From Pantoea wallisii (GTDB lineage Bacteria > Pseudomonadota > Gammaproteobacteria > Enterobacterales > Enterobacteriaceae): a stretch of DNA of 64,000 bases. This document shows, piece by piece, positions 1 through 9,171 of the stretch. The stretch's first letter is position 1; each line of letters begins with the position of its first letter. The translations under genes and the position numbers were made by a program. The stretch is taken from positions 37,217 through 101,216 of the forward strand of contig NZ_MLFS01000009.1 in the NCBI RefSeq assembly GCF_002095485.1, in the 5' to 3' direction. The notes under the pieces were generated by a model. The model saw nothing but the letters and a program-made list of their open reading frames with translations. It did not search any database and was not told the origin of the DNA.

Positions 1-1373
1 AGCGCAGCCAGCTGCACCGTCTCCAGCGCCTGCCACACCTGCGCTTCCGCAATATCACGGCCAAGACGCACGTTTTCCAGCAGGGTATCCGCCAGCACTA
101 CCGGGTCCTGCTGCACCATTGCCACGCTGGTGCGCAGCGCATCATGCGAGAGCTGCAGTAGCGGACGACCATCCAGCTCGATGCTGCCGCGCGTCACCGG
201 ATAGTAGCCCATGAGCAGATTGGCCAGCGTACTTTTACCGCTCCCGGTATGGCCCACCAGCGCCACAAAGCCGCGCGCCGGCACCTCAAGGTTGATATGA
301 CTCAACACATCGCGATCGTCACGGTAGGCGAAGCTCACGTCACGCAGGCTAATACGACCAGAGGCCAGCGGCTGAATATCATTGCCGTACCCCTGCTGCT
401 GCGCATCCATCAGCTCAAAAATACGTTCGCCGGAGACAATAGCCTGCTGCAGCATCGATTGCTGCGTGGTGAGTTCAATCAGCGGTTCGTTGAGACGACC
501 GAGATAAGTAATGAAGGCATACAGTACGCCCACTTCAAAGACACCCGGCGTGGCGAAGCTAAACAGCATTAATAGCCCGCACAAAATCAGTGCAGAAAAC
601 AGACTCAGCAGCGGTCGCAGCAGAAAACCATCCAGCCGTAACGTCTCCATGCGCGCCAGATAGTGTGAACGGCTCGCTTCACCTATCCGCTCGCCGAATC
701 GTGCCTGCTGTCGGAATTGCTGGATAACGCTCATGCCGTTGATGATTTCGTTGAAACCATTGTTGATGTCAGCCAGATAGCTGCGCACGCGGCGTGCAAT
801 GGGCGTGCTGTAACGCTGATAAATCAGCATCACCGTGATGACCAGCGGGAAAATCACCAGTGCCACCAGTGCCATGCGCCAGTCCAGTGAGAACATGGCC
901 ACCAGCATTGCACCAATCAGCGCGGCGCTGCGCAGAACCGTTGCCACCACCGTGACATACAGATCTTTGATTACTTCGGTATCGTTGGTGACGCGTGAAA
1001 TGATCTGCCCGACCGGCTGGGTATCAAAGGCGCTGAGCGGTTGGCGCAATGCGGCATTCATCACATCCACACGCAGCTGCTGCACCACACCAATCGCCGC
1101 CCGGTTAAAGAGCAGCGCCTGCAGATAGTGCAGGCCGGCCGCCAGTAACTGCAGCAGGATAAAACTCACCAGCAGGCCCGCCACGATGCCCCACGGCATG
1201 CGGTGTTTGGCGATCAGATTATCAATGAAATAACTCACCAGAATCGGCCCGGTAACCTCCGCCGCTGCGGCCACCCACAGCATGCCGACCGCCATCCACA
1301 GCGATTTACGCCACGGCTTGCCATAGGCGAGCAGACGTTTCAGCGTCGGCCATAAACGTTGTGATTTAGCCAC
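1..1373 (-). CDS. mdlB: MdlB ABC exporter half-transporter (3' part beyond window)
   Basis: This is a membrane ABC exporter subunit thought to pair with MdlA as a heterodimeric multidrug-type exporter in the inner membrane. About 457 codons lie in the window and I checked that the frame stays open at several points up to the edge. The start is a GTG at 1373 with an AAGGAG ribosome site six bases upstream, and it overlaps the mdlA stop by eight bases, which implies translational coupling. The N-terminal part holds the transmembrane domain and a conserved stretch reading [12 protein letters not shown]. The nucleotide-binding domain begins with a Walker [10 protein letters not shown] near residue 373. 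The signature and Walker B motifs lie outside the window. The substrate is not known from the sequence. Confidence 0.95.
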   Translation of the reverse strand, partial: MAKSQRLWPTLKRLLAYGKPWRKSLWMAVGMLWVAAAAEVTGPILVSYFIDNLIAKHRMPWGIVAGLLVSFILLQLLAAGLHYLQALLFNRAAIGVVQQLRVDVMNAALRQPLSAFDTQPVGQIISRVTNDTEVIKDLYVTVVATVLRSAALIGAMLVAMFSLDWRMALVALVIFPLVITVMLIYQRYSTPIARRVRSYLADINNGFNEIINGMSVIQQFRQQARFGERIGEASRSHYLARMETLRLDGFLLRPLLSLFSALILCGLLMLFSFATPGVFEVGVLYAFITYLGRLNEPLIELTTQQSMLQQAIVSGERIFELMDAQQQGYGNDIQPLASGRISLRDVSFAYRDDRDVLSHINLEVPARGFVALVGHTGSGKSTLANLLMGYYPVTRGSIELDGRPLLQLSHDALRTSVAMVQQDPVVLADTLLENVRLGRDIAEAQVWQALETVQLAA

Positions 1374-3135
1374 GGTTTGCTCCTTCAGCCCCATCATCCT
1401 CATCCAGCGCCGCTTCCAGCTGCTGATAGCGATACATATCGCGATACCAGCCAGGCTGCGCGGCCAGCGTATCGTGATCGCCCCGCTGCACCACCGCACC
1501 CTGCTGCAGCACCAGGATTTCACTGGCCTCTGTCAGCGCCGACAGACGGTGCGCACTGATGATCAGCGTGCGGCCTTTGCCCCAGAGGCGCAGGTTGTGC
1601 AGGATGTCATGTTCGGTGCGGCCATCCACCGCCGAAAGGGCATCGTCCAGAATCAGGATCTCCGCATCGAGCAGTAGCGCGCGCGCAATGGCGATGCGCT
1701 GTTTTTGTCCGCCGGAGAGCATCACGCCGCGTTCGCCCACTTCGGTGTCATAGCCCTGCGGCAGACGCAGGATATCCTCATGAACGCAGGCCATCTGTGC
1801 CGCGCGCTCAATCTCTTGCTGGCTGGCGTCGGGCCGTCCCAGCGCCAGGTTGCTGGCAACGCTATCGGAGAACAGGAACGGCGTCTGGCTCACGACCGCC
1901 AGGCGGCTGCGCCAGCTATCCAGCCGCAGCTGCGGCAGCGGCATATTGTGATAGCGGATGTCGCCCTCGTTGATGTCGAAGTGGCGCTGAATCAGGCTCA
2001 GCAGCGTACTCTTACCACAGCCGGTCGGGCCACACAGCCCCAGCATCTGCCCCGGTTTCAGCTGGAAATGGAGATCGCTCAAAACCGGTGCCGGATTTGC
2101 CGGGTAGCGAAACGCACGAATCGCCACCTGCAGTACGCCGGGCTCATCCGGCAACGCCTGCTCTCCATCCTCCACCGCTGGCGCTTCCGCCAGCAGCGCG
2201 CGGATACGGCTCCACGCTGCGCTGCCACGCTCAACGATGTTAATCATCCACGCCAGCGCCAGCATCGGCCAGATCATCAGGCCGAGGTACATAACAAAAC
2301 TGGTCAGCTGACCAAGCGTCAGCGTACCGTGCCAGACCATCCAGCCGCCGCCGGCAATCGCCAGCAGATTGGAAAAGCCCACAGCGATATAGATGGTGGG
2401 ATCAAAACGCGCATCCACCCGCGCCACGTGCAGGTTCTTTTTTCCGGTGTCGCGGGCGATACCGGCGAACTGTTGCGACTGATGATCCTCCAGACCAAAA
2501 GCCTTGATCATACGAATGCTGGTCAGGCTCTCCTGGGTTTGATCGTTAAGGCTGGAGAACGCCGCCTGCGCCACTTTGAACCGATTGTGCAGGCGCGCGC
2601 CATCTTTCTGGATCACAAGCGCCATGATCGGCATGGGGATTAGCGCCAGTAACGTTAGCTCCCAGCTGATTTGCGTGCTCATCACCGCCAGCACCACCAG
2701 CCCCATCACCAGGGAGTCCACCAGCGTCAGCACCCCTTCCCCGGCAGCAAATACCACGCGATCCACATCGTTCGTGGCGCGGGCGATCAGATCGCCGGTG
2801 CGGTGGCGCAGATAAAAGGCCGGATGCTGGCGGCTCAGCTGGCGGTAGAAATCCTCACGCAGCTCGACTGCCAGCTGATAAGAGGCACCAAACAGCAGTA
2901 CGCGCCAGACGTAGCGCAGCAGATAGACGATGACGGCGGTCACCAGCATGACGCCAATCCACATCATGATCTGGCCCGTAGAGAGCGAGTGCTGCGTTAC
3001 GCCATCCACAATTACCCCGACAATATGCGGGGGCAGCAGCTGCAGCAGCGCAATGAGGATAAGCAAACTGATGGCACCGAGATAGCGCCGCCACTCGCGC
3101 AGGAAATACCAACTTAACTGGCTGAATAATCGCAC
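1366..3135 (-). CDS. mdlA: MdlA ABC exporter half-transporter
   Basis: This is the partner subunit of MdlB, an inner-membrane ABC transporter of the type I exporter fold. It has 589 residues, the usual family length. Six hydrophobic segments occupy roughly residues 1-310 and the ATPase domain follows, with Walker [10 protein letters not shown] near 367-375, signature LSGGQKQR and Walker [13 protein letters not shown] near 493. The usual catalytic glutamate after Walker B is aspartate here, as in other MdlA proteins, which suggests one degenerate ATP site in the heterodimer. The start is GTG (MRLF), matching E. coli. It follows decR by 23 bases and runs into mdlB, so decR-mdlA-mdlB is a likely operon. 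The transported substrate is unknown. Confidence 0.96.
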   Translation of the reverse strand: MRLFSQLSWYFLREWRRYLGAISLLILIALLQLLPPHIVGVIVDGVTQHSLSTGQIMMWIGVMLVTAVIVYLLRYVWRVLLFGASYQLAVELREDFYRQLSRQHPAFYLRHRTGDLIARATNDVDRVVFAAGEGVLTLVDSLVMGLVVLAVMSTQISWELTLLALIPMPIMALVIQKDGARLHNRFKVAQAAFSSLNDQTQESLTSIRMIKAFGLEDHQSQQFAGIARDTGKKNLHVARVDARFDPTIYIAVGFSNLLAIAGGGWMVWHGTLTLGQLTSFVMYLGLMIWPMLALAWMINIVERGSAAWSRIRALLAEAPAVEDGEQALPDEPGVLQVAIRAFRYPANPAPVLSDLHFQLKPGQMLGLCGPTGCGKSTLLSLIQRHFDINEGDIRYHNMPLPQLRLDSWRSRLAVVSQTPFLFSDSVASNLALGRPDASQQEIERAAQMACVHEDILRLPQGYDTEVGERGVMLSGGQKQRIAIARALLLDAEILILDDALSAVDGRTEHDILHNLRLWGKGRTLIISAHRLSALTEASEILVLQQGAVVQRGDHDTLAAQPGWYRDMYRYQQLEAALDEDDGAEGANRG

Positions 3136-3158
3136 AAGAGAGTCTCTGTTCTTGCCCG

Positions 3159-3620
3159 TCAGGGCGCTACCGGCAATGCGGTGGTGTATTTAATCTCTTC
3201 CATGGCGAAGCTGGAAGTCACATCTATCAGCCCCGGTACGCCATTGACCAGGCGCTTGTAAAAGCTATCGTAACTCTTCATATCGGCCACCTGAATACGC
3301 AGCAGATAGTCGTATTCGCCGGCCATGCGGTAGAAGGCCATCACTTCAGGCATCTGTTGCACCACGGCGACAAACTGCCGGAACCAGTCGCTATTGTGCT
3401 GTTGGGTTTTGATCAGCATAAACGCCGTCAGAGAAAGCCCGAGCTTTTCCCCATCAAGCAGGGCGACGCGTGCCCGAATAATGCCATCATCTTCCAGCTT
3501 TTTCAGGCGTTTCCAGCACGGCGTCGTAGTGAGATTGACCGCCTCCGCCAGCGCCTGCAGGGATAGCGTACAATCCTGTTGCAGCATCGCCAGCAGTGTA
3601 CGGTCAGTTTTATCTAACAT
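3159..3620 (-). CDS. decR: Lrp/AsnC-family cysteine-responsive regulator DecR (CcdR, YbaO)
   Basis: A 153-residue Lrp/AsnC protein with an N-terminal winged helix-turn-helix (about residues 4-55, including [19 protein letters not shown]) and a C-terminal ligand-sensing RAM domain. In E. coli the orthologue (DecR, YbaO) activates a cysteine desulfidase operon in response to cysteine; in Pantoea ananatis the orthologue CcdR controls ccdA. Here it is divergent from ccdA with 115 bases between the start codons, which strongly suggests the same role. It sits 23 bases ahead of mdlA and may be cotranscribed with mdlAB. A perfect 15-base palindrome lies just upstream of its own start and could allow control of both genes. 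Confidence 0.95.
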   Translation of the reverse strand: MLDKTDRTLLAMLQQDCTLSLQALAEAVNLTTTPCWKRLKKLEDDGIIRARVALLDGEKLGLSLTAFMLIKTQQHNSDWFRQFVAVVQQMPEVMAFYRMAGEYDYLLRIQVADMKSYDSFYKRLVNGVPGLIDVTSSFAMEEIKYTTALPVAP

Positions 3621-3632
3621 CTGCCACCTCAG

Positions 3633-3647
3633 GAGAAAATTTTTCTC
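3633..3647. promoter_or_regulatory. Candidate DecR/CcdR operator
   Basis: A perfect palindrome, GAGAAAA-T-TTTTCTC, lies 12 bases before the decR start codon in the divergent decR/ccdA region. It fits 13 of 15 positions of the Lrp consensus YAGHAWATTWTDCTR. Assigning it to DecR/CcdR is inference from family and position. Confidence 0.6.
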
Positions 3648-3735
3648 TTATTCGGGCATTATAGCGCGATATTAGCAACCTCTTTTTCCTGCCAGTGCCT
3701 TACACTGGGCGCAGTTATTTTCACGGAATTGCCAC

Positions 3736-4770
3736 ATGCAAACGCTCTGGGTTCGCCACGCTATTAACGAAATCAACGCCGATTTTCAACGTTCTGCGGA
3801 TACGCATCTGATTCGCTTTACGCTGGATGATTTTCCCGGTATTGGCTTTTATCTCAAGGACGAAAGCACACATCCGAGCGGCAGCCTGAAGCACCGCCTG
3901 GCGCGCTCGCTGTTTCTTTATGGCCTGGCGAATGGCTGGATCCGTGAAAATACGCCGATTATTGAAGCCTCCTCCGGCAGTACTGCCGTGTCGGAAGCCT
4001 ACTTTGCCCGCCTGCTTGGCCTGCCCTTTATCGCCGTGATGCCCGCCAGTACGGCGAAGCGCAAAATTGAACTGATCCGCTTTTACGGCGGCGAGTGCCA
4101 TTTCGTGGCCGATCCCTGCCAGCTGTACAGCGAGTCGGAACGCCTGGCGCAGGAACTGAATGGCCATTTTATGGATCAGTTTACCTATGCAGAGCGCGCC
4201 ACCGACTGGCGCGGCAATAACAATATCGCTGAGAGCATTTTTCGCCAGATGGCGCGCGAGCCGTATCCGGTACCACATACGCTGATCATGAGTGCCGGAA
4301 CGGGCGGCACGTCAGCAACGCTGGGCCGCTACATACGCTATCAGGGGCATGACACGCGCCTGCTGGTGGTCGATCCGCAGCACTCGGTGTTCTTTGATTA
4401 CTGGCACAGCCGCGACAAAACGCTGCGCAGCGCACGCGGCAGCCTGATTGAGGGCATTGGACGTCCACGTGTTGAACCCTCTTTTTTGCCGGATGTGATC
4501 GATGAGATGGTGAAGGTCGCGGATGGCGCGACGGTTGCCGCCATGCTGCAGCTGGAAAAGATTCTTGGTCGCCGTCCGGGTGCCTCAACCGGTACAAACT
4601 TCTGGGGCATGATGCAGGTGGCAAAACAGATGCGAGCGAATGGTTTACAGGGTTCGCTGGTGACACTGCTGTGTGACAGCGGGGAGCGCTATCCCGATAC
4701 TTACTACAATCCGCAGTGGGTGGCAGAGCATATTGGCGATATCCAGCCGTGGCAGCGCGAGCTGCAATAA
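3736..4770 (+). CDS. ccdA: PLP-dependent cysteine desulfhydrase CcdA
   Basis: A 344-residue fold-type II PLP enzyme of the cysteine synthase family. The likely Schiff-base lysine is K52 in [11 protein letters not shown], and the substrate loop SSGSTA is at residues 79-84. Most sequence relatives are annotated simply as cysteine synthase-like, but its divergent placement next to an Lrp-type DecR/CcdR regulator matches the Pantoea ananatis ccdR-ccdA locus, where CcdA is a cysteine-inducible cysteine desulfhydrase that breaks cysteine down to pyruvate, ammonia and sulfide and protects against excess cysteine. It is probably cytosolic. It ends at a hairpin shared with cof. The specific activity is inferred from the locus and could still be another beta-replacement or elimination reaction. 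Confidence 0.85.
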   Translation: MQTLWVRHAINEINADFQRSADTHLIRFTLDDFPGIGFYLKDESTHPSGSLKHRLARSLFLYGLANGWIRENTPIIEASSGSTAVSEAYFARLLGLPFIAVMPASTAKRKIELIRFYGGECHFVADPCQLYSESERLAQELNGHFMDQFTYAERATDWRGNNNIAESIFRQMAREPYPVPHTLIMSAGTGGTSATLGRYIRYQGHDTRLLVVDPQHSVFFDYWHSRDKTLRSARGSLIEGIGRPRVEPSFLPDVIDEMVKVADGATVAAMLQLEKILGRRPGASTGTNFWGMMQVAKQMRANGLQGSLVTLLCDSGERYPDTYYNPQWVAEHIGDIQPWQRELQ

Positions 4771-4772
4771 AA

Positions 4773-4793
4773 AACCGGACATCCTGTCCGGTT
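4773..4793. terminator. Bidirectional hairpin between ccdA and cof
   Basis: A perfect 9-base stem AACCGGACA/TGTCCGGTT with a 3-base loop lies between two convergent stop codons. The A-run at 4768-4774 gives a T-run for the cof transcript on the minus strand. Confidence 0.75.
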
Positions 4794-4804
4794 CACTGTA
4801 AGCC

Positions 4805-5626
4805 TCAGCATTCGGGGGAATAATCGAGGTGTGGTGTGGTCATCCAGTGATTTAAGTAGTGAGACACAGCCTGTGTCTCGCAATGACCGATAACCGGCAA
4901 ATGCGGCAAAGAAGCTTTGAGCTGGTGCATGGCGTTGCCCATAATGAAGCCGCGCCCGACGCGCTCCAGCATTTCGCGATCGTTCATGGCATCGCCAAAC
5001 GCCATGCAATCCGCCAGTGTCAGCGAGAGATGCTGACACAATCGCGCCAGTGCCGATCCCTTATGACAGCCGACCGGCAGTACTTCCAGGCAATCCCAGG
5101 CCGAAAAACAGATATTGGCGCGATCGCCCAGCGCCTGCAGCAGCTCCGTTCTGAGCGCCTGCAGCATCTCGTGCGGGGCAATAAAGCACACTTTCGTCAC
5201 GTCATGCGCAGACATCTTTCGTAAGTCGCGCAGCTGATACTGAAAACCGCTCATGGCGTGCGCTTCCAGCAGGCCGGGCAGCGGTTTGTCGGTAAACCAG
5301 CCTTCGTCATTGAAGATGTGGATGGATGCCGGGGTCTGCCAGTGGCTATGGAGCACCTCTTCCGCCACCGCCGACGGTAAATCACACCCGTACAGCCGGG
5401 TGCCATCAGGCGCATGAATACGTGTGCCGTTGCCGGTAATGAGCCAGGCGGGTAAGGTAATTTGATCGCGCACCGCCTGCATGTCCATCAGGTGGCGGCC
5501 AGTGGCAAAAGTCAGTGTGACATCACGCTGATGCAGCGCGTGCAGGCTGCTGAGCGTCTCCTGACCTAACCGGTGCGTGGGCAGCAGCAGCGTGCCGTCC
5601 ATATCAAATGCCGCAAGGCGAGCCAT
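4805..5626 (-). CDS. cof: HAD-family phosphatase Cof (HMP-PP phosphatase)
   Basis: A haloacid dehalogenase superfamily phosphatase of the Cof type, 273 residues (E. coli 272). The motif I sequence FDMDGTL carries the nucleophile and acid aspartates near the N-terminus, and motif [12 protein letters not shown] is near residue 215. In E. coli Cof hydrolyses the thiamin precursor HMP-PP and other phosphorylated cofactors such as pyridoxal phosphate. I chose the ATG at 5626 (MARLAAF) rather than 5632 because its GGAG ribosome site is 6-7 bases upstream, while for the upstream ATG the same site would abut the start. It is convergent with ccdA and divergent from ybaE. Confidence 0.95.
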   Translation of the reverse strand: MARLAAFDMDGTLLLPTHRLGQETLSSLHALHQRDVTLTFATGRHLMDMQAVRDQITLPAWLITGNGTRIHAPDGTRLYGCDLPSAVAEEVLHSHWQTPASIHIFNDEGWFTDKPLPGLLEAHAMSGFQYQLRDLRKMSAHDVTKVCFIAPHEMLQALRTELLQALGDRANICFSAWDCLEVLPVGCHKGSALARLCQHLSLTLADCMAFGDAMNDREMLERVGRGFIMGNAMHQLKASLPHLPVIGHCETQAVSHYLNHWMTTPHLDYSPEC

Positions 5627-5718
5627 AGCCATCTCCTGTCTGAATAAGGCCTCTACTATCGCCTGGTAATTACGGAACTAATAGTGAATACTTTTGGCAA
5701 ACTGTTCCGGGTTTATAT

Positions 5719-7440
5719 ATGCGTCAGCTTCATCGGGTTAATCAATATCAGCGCCTGTGGCAACTGAGCCAGGGCAAACCACAACGCATGAGCGTGACGG
5801 CCATCGCGCAGCGCTGCTTTTGCAGCGACCGTCATGCGCGCACGCTGCTGCGTCAGTGGCAGGATGCCGGCTGGCTGCGCTGGCAGGCGGAAGCCGGGCG
5901 CGGCAAGCAGGGTGAACTGACTTTTTTACAATCGCCTGAGCAGCTGCGTCAGCAGCTCTTAACGCAGCAGCTGGATGCCGGTGAAGCGCTACAGGCGCTG
6001 CAGGTGCTGGACGTGCATCCCGAAAGGCTGGTGAGAATGCTGCGTCCGCTGATGGGTGGCCAGTGGCAAAACCAGGCACCGGTACTGCGTATCCCCTACT
6101 ACCGCGCCATGGAGACACTCTCTCCGCTGCACCTGACCGGGCGCGCCGAGCAGCATCTGGTGCGGCAGATTTTTTCCGGCCTGACGCGCTTTTGCGGCGA
6201 GGACGTTGAAGGCGATCTTGCTCATCACTGGCAGCATGATGAGAGCGGCCGCGAATGGTATTTCTGGCTGCGACCACAGCTCAGCTGGCATAACGATGAA
6301 CCGGTACAGGCCGCGCAGCTGGCGGCACAGCTGCAACGAATTAAGCAGACCTCACAAGGTGGCCGACTGCTGGCCGCCATTGAGCAGATCGACGCGCCGC
6401 ACCCGCTGGCGCTGCGTATCCGGCTGCGTTTCAGTGATTACTGGCTGCCGCAGCGCCTGGCGCATCAATACTGCCTGCTGACGCATCCGGAATGCGCGGA
6501 GATCGGCAGCGGACCGTGGAAAAGTGTGCACTTTACCCCGGAGCTGGTGCGGCTGGAGAGCCATGCACGCTGGCATTTGCAGCGCCCGCTGATTCAGGTG
6601 GTGGAATACTGGATCACGCCGCAGCTGTTTGCCCGCGGTCTGGGCACCAGCTGCCGTCATCCGGTACAGATCGCGATTGGCGATCCTGATGAGCTGGACG
6701 CCCTGCGCCCGGTCGATCGCAGCGTTAGCCTCGGTTTTTGCTATCTGGCACCGCGCATCTCGGACCATTTCAGCGCTGCGCAGGCGCGCACCCTTATTGC
6801 CTTAATCCAGCAAAGCGGCGTGATTCAGCAGCTTCCGCTGGATGAAGGGTTAATTACGCCAAGCCATGAGCTGCTGCCCGGCTGGCCGGTGCCGCGGATG
6901 CCGAAGCAGATAGCCTCTGTGCGTCTGCCGGATACACTGACGCTGCACTATCATCTCCCCGTGGAGCTGCACGTAATGGCGGAAGCGCTGGTCACCTTAC
7001 TGGCGCAGCACGGCTGTACCCTGACCTGCGTCTTCCACGATGTAAAAAGCTGGCGCGACGACATCGATCTTAGCGGGGCTGACGTGGTGATGGGCGACCG
7101 GTTGATTGGCGACGCACCACTGTTTACGCTCGCTAACTGGCTGGAGAACGATGCGGTATGGTGCCCGCTGCGCCCTACGGTGCTACACCCAGAGCTGCAC
7201 GCGATCGCCTGTCAGCAGGATGCCACTCTGCGCGCAGCAGCGCTCCATCAGCTATTTCAGCAGCTGATGCATGAGGGCCATCTGCTACCGCTGTTTAATT
7301 ATCGCTATCAGGTGTTCGCGCCCCCCGGCGTGGAGGGAATTCAGCTCAACAGTCTGGGCTGGTTCGATTTTACCCGCGCCTGGATTCCACCGCCTGCCGC
7401 AGCGGATGCTGTTCAGGGCGCGCCGGAGCCAGTACCATAA
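5719..7440 (+). CDS. ybaE: YbaE, SgrR-family protein with HTH and solute-binding domains
   Basis: A 573-residue protein built like SgrR: an N-terminal winged-helix DNA-binding region (about residues 1-100, with AIAQRCFCSDRHARTLLRQW) followed by a domain related to periplasmic oligopeptide/dipeptide-binding proteins (about residues 130-550). There is no signal peptide, so the binding domain probably senses a ligand in the cytoplasm. Its place between cof and queC matches ybaE in E. coli, whose role is not established. It is 27 bases from the queC start, so the two may share a transcript. The regulated genes and the ligand cannot be read from the sequence. Confidence 0.9.
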   Translation: MRQLHRVNQYQRLWQLSQGKPQRMSVTAIAQRCFCSDRHARTLLRQWQDAGWLRWQAEAGRGKQGELTFLQSPEQLRQQLLTQQLDAGEALQALQVLDVHPERLVRMLRPLMGGQWQNQAPVLRIPYYRAMETLSPLHLTGRAEQHLVRQIFSGLTRFCGEDVEGDLAHHWQHDESGREWYFWLRPQLSWHNDEPVQAAQLAAQLQRIKQTSQGGRLLAAIEQIDAPHPLALRIRLRFSDYWLPQRLAHQYCLLTHPECAEIGSGPWKSVHFTPELVRLESHARWHLQRPLIQVVEYWITPQLFARGLGTSCRHPVQIAIGDPDELDALRPVDRSVSLGFCYLAPRISDHFSAAQARTLIALIQQSGVIQQLPLDEGLITPSHELLPGWPVPRMPKQIASVRLPDTLTLHYHLPVELHVMAEALVTLLAQHGCTLTCVFHDVKSWRDDIDLSGADVVMGDRLIGDAPLFTLANWLENDAVWCPLRPTVLHPELHAIACQQDATLRAAALHQLFQQLMHEGHLLPLFNYRYQVFAPPGVEGIQLNSLGWFDFTRAWIPPPAAADAVQGAPEPVP

Positions 7441-7467
7441 GCACACTGCTTTATGGGGAAGAATAAA

Positions 7468-8162
7468 ATGAAACGAGCTGTTGTCGTATTCAGTGGCGGA
7501 CAAGACTCCACCACCTGCCTGATTCAGGCGCTGCAACAATATGATGAAGTGCACTGCGTTACCTTTGACTATGGCCAGCGTCACCGTGAAGAGATCGCGG
7601 TGGCGGCTGCCCTGTCCCACCAGCTGGGTGCCCGCGCGCACAAAGTGCTGGATGTCACCCTGCTTAATGAGCTCGCCGTCAGCAGCCTGACGCGTGACAA
7701 CATTCCGGTGCCGGCTTACGATCCCGATGCAAGCGGACTGCCAAGCACCTTTGTCCCGGGCCGTAATATTCTGTTCCTGACGCTGGCCGCTATCTATGCC
7801 TGGCAGGTTGAGGCAGAAGCGGTGATTACCGGCGTATGCGAAACGGATTTCTCCGGCTATCCGGATTGCGTGATGAGTTTGTCAGGGCGCTGAATAATGC
7901 GGTCAACCTGGGTATGGCGCGTGACATCCGTTTTGAAACACCGCTGATGTGGCTTAACAAAGCAGAGACCTGGGCACTGGCCGATTACTGGCAACAGCTG
8001 CCGCTGGTACGCGCTGAAACGTTGACCTGCTATAACGGCATAAAAGGCGACGGCTGCGGCGAGTGCGCAGCCTGTCATCTGCGCGCGCGCGGACTGGCTG
8101 ATTACCAGGCCAACGCTGCCGCCGTTATGGCCGCGATGAAACAGAAAAGTGGCCTGAACTGA
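7468..8162 (+). CDS. queC: 7-cyano-7-deazaguanine synthase QueC (single-base frameshift)
   Basis: QueC makes preQ0 from 7-carboxy-7-deazaguanine, ammonia and ATP in queuosine synthesis. The N-terminal half has the PP-loop SGGQDS at residues 9-14 and the C-terminal half has the zinc cysteines in [14 protein letters not shown]. The frame breaks near 7869: the N-terminal frame reads SGYPDC and then leaves the family, while the next frame resumes with [12 protein letters not shown]. Adding one C (gattgc-c-gtgatgag) restores a 231-residue protein, the E. coli length. ATG 7468 is chosen over 7453 because GGGGAAG precedes it and it matches the family start. The shift is likely a sequencing error; if real, the gene is broken. 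Tgt and QueA of the same pathway are at 48869-51101. Confidence 0.92.
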
Positions 8163-8199
8163 CGCTCGCCATCACTGAAGCTGGCGTCGCTGGCGCCAG

Positions 8200-8607
8200 T
8201 TATGAGCTCTCCGCCATTAGTGCGGAGAGACGCTCACGCAGCTCTCCTTCCATCGGCACCGCTTTCTGCGTGCGCAAATCAATACAGACAAACGTCAGCA
8301 TCGCATCGGCCACCACCGTCTCATCGTCCGCCAGCAGCACGCGCTGTGCGATGATGCCGCTCTTGCCGCTCAGCTGCGCCACTTCGCTCTCAATGTGCAG
8401 CACATCGCCCAGCACGGCCGGACGGCGATAGTTGATATTGATGTTGACCACAACAAACGCCAGCTTCTGCTCCATTAGCCAGTGAAAGGCATCGACCTCC
8501 TCCAGCCATTGCCAGCGCGCCTCTTCGAGAAACTCCAGATAGCGCGCGTTATTAACATGCTGATAGACATCGAGATGGTAACCGCGCACTTTGATCGTGG
8601 TCTGCAT
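8200..8607 (-). CDS. fadM: Acyl-CoA thioesterase FadM (YbaW, TesC)
   Basis: A 135-residue hotdog-fold thioesterase of the 4-hydroxybenzoyl-CoA thioesterase type. The conserved N-terminal GYHLDVYQHVNNARYLEFLE carries the catalytic aspartate, and VVVNININYRRPA is a typical core strand. In E. coli FadM cleaves long-chain and unsaturated acyl-CoA intermediates during fatty acid breakdown and is controlled by FadR. It is convergent with queC, 37 bases apart, and lies in the same gene order as E. coli (ybaV-fadM-queC). I did not find a convincing FadR site in the short upstream region. Confidence 0.95.
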   Translation of the reverse strand: MQTTIKVRGYHLDVYQHVNNARYLEFLEEARWQWLEEVDAFHWLMEQKLAFVVVNININYRRPAVLGDVLHIESEVAQLSGKSGIIAQRVLLADDETVVADAMLTFVCIDLRTQKAVPMEGELRERLSALMAESS

Positions 8608-8708
8608 GCTTACTCCTGTTCAGGCTGAGAATGACAACTGGTTGGACCTGTTGAGCATAGCACAGCCTGAATTCCTGCTTTACCAATCCTTCAGAGTCGC
8701 GAGCCGCT

Positions 8709-9071
<363 letters not shown>

Positions 9072-9115
9072 TCACAAGTAAAATCGGCACTCAAAAGGGG
9101 ATTTGCAGATATGGA

Positions 9116-9137
9116 AAAGGCCGCAGAAGCGGCCTTT
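9116..9137 (-). terminator. Terminator after ppiD
   Basis: A perfect 9-base stem AAAGGCCGC/GCGGCCTTT with a 4-base loop lies 35 bases beyond the ppiD stop and is followed on the minus strand by TTTTCC. It should separate ppiD from ybaV at least partly. Confidence 0.65.
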
Positions 9138-9171
9138 GAGTGTTGCAGCGGATTAACTTTTTTTGTGAGGC

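Noticed and set aside
1705..2643. 312-codon open frame antisense to mdlA
   Set aside because: It lies wholly inside a well-conserved ABC exporter gene, has no recognisable domain, and is the kind of shadow frame expected in GC-rich coding DNA.
5627..5632. Upstream ATG for cof at 5632
   Set aside because: The GGAG site would be immediately adjacent to it, while the ATG at 5626 has proper spacing and matches the family start.
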